From the NCBI RefSeq assembly GCF_001984825.2, contig NZ_CP043318.1, positions 434,001 to 498,000 of the forward strand: a stretch of 64,000 nucleotides of DNA. The letters are read 5' to 3'. The translations under genes were made by a program, and so were the position numbers. Below, piece after piece: positions 62,224 to 64,000 of the stretch (its first letter is position 1; each line of letters starts with the position of its first letter). Below the pieces are notes generated by a model. That model made no database searches. It saw nothing but the letters and a program-made list of their open reading frames with translations, and had not been told where the DNA came from. Origin of the DNA: Enterobacter chengduensis. GTDB lineage: Bacteria; Pseudomonadota; Gammaproteobacteria; Enterobacterales; Enterobacteriaceae.

Positions 62224-63915
62224 TTACGGTTGGCGATTGCGCAAATGCGCGCTAAATGCTGCTGCATCCATAAACCCGGTTACACGCTGTTCTGGCTGCT
62301 CCTGGCCCTGTTGATTAAAGAACAGGATGGTTGGCAGCCCGAGTACGTTAAGCTGCTTCAGCAGAGCCTTATCCTGCGCATTGTTGGCGGTCACATTCGC
62401 CTGAAGTAACACGGTCTCTTTCAGGGCGCTTTGTACCTGCGGATCGCTAAAGGTGTATTTTTCAAACTCTTTACAGGCGACACACCAGTCGGCATAGAGA
62501 TCGAGCATCACCGGTTTACCGTTCGCCTTTGCCAGGGCACTGTTGAGTTCATCCACGTTTTGAATCTGGGTGAAGTTCAGATGTGCCTGAGTCTGACTCA
62601 CCGGCGAACCGAACGCCCAGTCCTGCAGAGGACGAACGCTCACCAGCGCGGCAGCCAGCAGCAGGATTTGCACCAGGCGCATCCATGGCTTCTTCGCCCC
62701 GAGGCTGACGATAAATGCCCAGGCAAAGAATGCGACGCCAAGCGTCGCCCACAGGCGCAGGCCCCATGCGTCGCCGATGATACGCTCAAGGAGGAACACC
62801 GGCAGCGCGAGGATGACAAAGCCAAATGCGGTTTTCACGGTCTCCATCCACGGGCCGCTTTTCGGCAGCAGTCGATTGCCGAAGACCGTGACCAGGATCA
62901 GCGGCAGCCCCATGCCAAGAGCGTACAGGTACAACGTTCCGCCGCCGAGCCACATGTTGCCGCTTTGGGCGATATAAAGCAGGATGGCGCTCAGCGGGGC
63001 GGTGGTGCAGGGGGAACAAATCAAACCGGCGATGGCGCCCATCACAAATACGCCGCCAGGCGAGCCACCCTGCTGGCGGTTACTCATCAGCGTTAGGCGC
63101 GTTTGAAGTGCCGACGGTAACTGCAGCGTGAACAATCCGAACATCGACAGTGCCAGCAGAATGAAGACCACGGACAGGCCAATAAGGACGTAAGGATGCT
63201 GCAGTGCGGCCTGGAACTGTAGCCCGGCAGCGGCAACCACAAGGCCAAGGGCGGTGTAGGTCAACGCCATGCCCTGCACGTAAATAAAGGCCAACAGCAG
63301 CGCGCGTGCGGTGGAAAGCCGTTGCTTACCGCCCAGCACGATGCCAGAGATGAGCGGATACATCGGCAGCACGCAGGGGGTAAAGGCAATGCCAATGCCA
63401 ATCAGTAAGGCCCACAGCGCGGAGAACGGCAGGTCAGCAGGAGCTTCACGCTTCTCGCCCGAAGGCAGAGGGATAACCGCGGCAGCCGCTTTCACTTCAC
63501 TGAGCGGAACGACCTTCGTTTCCGGCGGATAGCAGAATCCCGCGTCCGCGCATCCCTGATAGGTCACCGTCAACGTCGCGCCTTTATTCGCCTGATTCAC
63601 CGTGACGGGGACGCGCAGGCCCTGGCGGTAGATTTCACTCTTACCGTAGAACTCGTCCTCATGCCACTCGCCAGCGGGCATCTGTAATGCGCCCACGCTG
63701 GCCTGCGAAGGGGTAATGCTTACCTGCTTGCGATAGAGGTAATAGCCCTCTTTTACCTGCCAGGTAAGCGTCAGGTCGTGCTGGTTTTGCTGAAAATCGA
63801 AAACAAACGCCTGGTCGGCGGGAATGAAGTTCGAACGGCCGGGTGCGTCAAACAACCCGGCAAAAACTGATGTGCTGCACAGCAGCAGGATCAGCGTAAG
63901 GAAGCGTTGAGCCAT
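62224..63915 (-). CDS. dsbD: Thiol:disulfide interchange protein DsbD
   Basis: A 563-residue inner-membrane reductase that moves electrons from cytoplasmic thioredoxin to DsbC/DsbG and CcmG. It has a signal peptide and a periplasmic N-terminal domain with the redox pair in [10 protein letters not shown]. The eight-helix core has cysteines in [11 protein letters not shown] and [11 protein letters not shown]. The C-terminal thioredoxin domain has [11 protein letters not shown]. The start overlaps the 3' end of cutA by 25 bp. Backbone gene, full length. Confidence 0.97.
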   Translation of the reverse strand: MAQRFLTLILLLCSTSVFAGLFDAPGRSNFIPADQAFVFDFQQNQHDLTLTWQVKEGYYLYRKQVSITPSQASVGALQMPAGEWHEDEFYGKSEIYRQGLRVPVTVNQANKGATLTVTYQGCADAGFCYPPETKVVPLSEVKAAAAVIPLPSGEKREAPADLPFSALWALLIGIGIAFTPCVLPMYPLISGIVLGGKQRLSTARALLLAFIYVQGMALTYTALGLVVAAAGLQFQAALQHPYVLIGLSVVFILLALSMFGLFTLQLPSALQTRLTLMSNRQQGGSPGGVFVMGAIAGLICSPCTTAPLSAILLYIAQSGNMWLGGGTLYLYALGMGLPLILVTVFGNRLLPKSGPWMETVKTAFGFVILALPVFLLERIIGDAWGLRLWATLGVAFFAWAFIVSLGAKKPWMRLVQILLLAAALVSVRPLQDWAFGSPVSQTQAHLNFTQIQNVDELNSALAKANGKPVMLDLYADWCVACKEFEKYTFSDPQVQSALKETVLLQANVTANNAQDKALLKQLNVLGLPTILFFNQQGQEQPEQRVTGFMDAAAFSAHLRNRQP

Positions 63916-64000
63916 GAGAGATAGTCGTTATCGCCATGAACCACTGGCAAGACCAGCAGTTCCGGGGTTTGGTAAGGATGATGAGACTTGAGGCAGTCCA
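63891..64000 (-). CDS. cutA: Divalent-cation tolerance protein CutA, C-terminal end
   Basis: The window edge cuts the gene; the last 36 codons are visible and read [20 protein letters not shown], then [15 protein letters not shown]. These are the conserved C-terminal strand and tail of CutA1, a small trimeric protein. It overlaps dsbD, as in E. coli. Confidence 0.93.
   Translation of the reverse strand, partial: DCLKSHHPYQTPELLVLPVVHGDNDYLSWLNASLR

Noticed and set aside
62431..63096. A 221-codon plus-strand frame opposite dsbD
   Set aside because: It is antisense to full-length DsbD, with low-complexity, basic translation typical of a shadow frame.

Overview
The window looks like an enterobacterial chromosome, most likely Enterobacter, Klebsiella or a close relative. 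The right end has the conserved backbone order cutA (3' end), dsbD, a yjdC-type TetR regulator, and a tRNA-Phe gene. Just inside the tRNA sits a P4-type integrase, so everything to its left is best read as accessory DNA (one or more genomic islands). This is inferred from gene order and protein similarity recognised by eye; no database search was run.

Region by region. (1) 1-2700: the end of a GesABC-type RND metal/drug efflux operon and golB, a small metal-binding protein behind a GolS-type promoter. (2) 2700-4270: decayed IS DNA. (3) 4271-11315: a MipA/OmpV outer-membrane protein divergent from a two-component system, a membrane-fusion protein and an RND pump. (4) 11484-16119: a fluoride-resistance operon (ppaC, uspA, eno2, a dead gpmA, crcB) behind a clear fluoride riboswitch. 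(5) 16354-21790: a small exported protein gene, a GlpM-like gene and several IS3/ISNCY remnants. (6) 22069-28804: NIPSNAP, a two-gene CBASS with a Cap15-type effector, a dead MFS gene, and a RloC/PrrC-like ATPase, partly bracketed by a short repeated palindrome. (7) 29062-43006: the metal core. It has a zinc-type CDF exporter with an ArsR regulator, golT-golS, a PbrR/CadR-like regulator divergent from a CadA/ZntA ATPase, AraC-like and CsoR-like regulators, a second lpxC, and a MerR gene followed by an unusual molybdopterin oxidoreductase fused to a flavin/iron-sulfur reductase. (8) 43336-47780: a deformylase paralogue lacking its catalytic Glu, an OprD-type porin, and second copies of the exported-protein locus. 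(9) 47999-52717: nested IS21, IS66 and IS3 elements. (10) 52808-59960: a compact element of about 7 kb bounded by a degenerate tRNA-Phe 3' end and the intact tRNA. It carries a three-gene ABC-3C putative defence operon, an IS110 element and the integrase. (11) 60130-64000: backbone genes.

How it works together. Two MerR-type operator families can be read directly. One (TTGACCTT...AAG) precedes golB, golT and the merR2-molybdo-oxidoreductase pair. The other (TTGACCCT...GGT, then TTTAAT at a 19-bp spacing) precedes cadA, all three BhsA-like exported proteins, another small exported protein, lpxC and the OprD porin. The second set suggests that one Pb/Cd-type regulator controls both metal export and outer-membrane remodelling. 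The fluoride operon couples a fluoride exporter with spare copies of fluoride-sensitive enzymes. Three putative antiphage systems lie among the metal genes.
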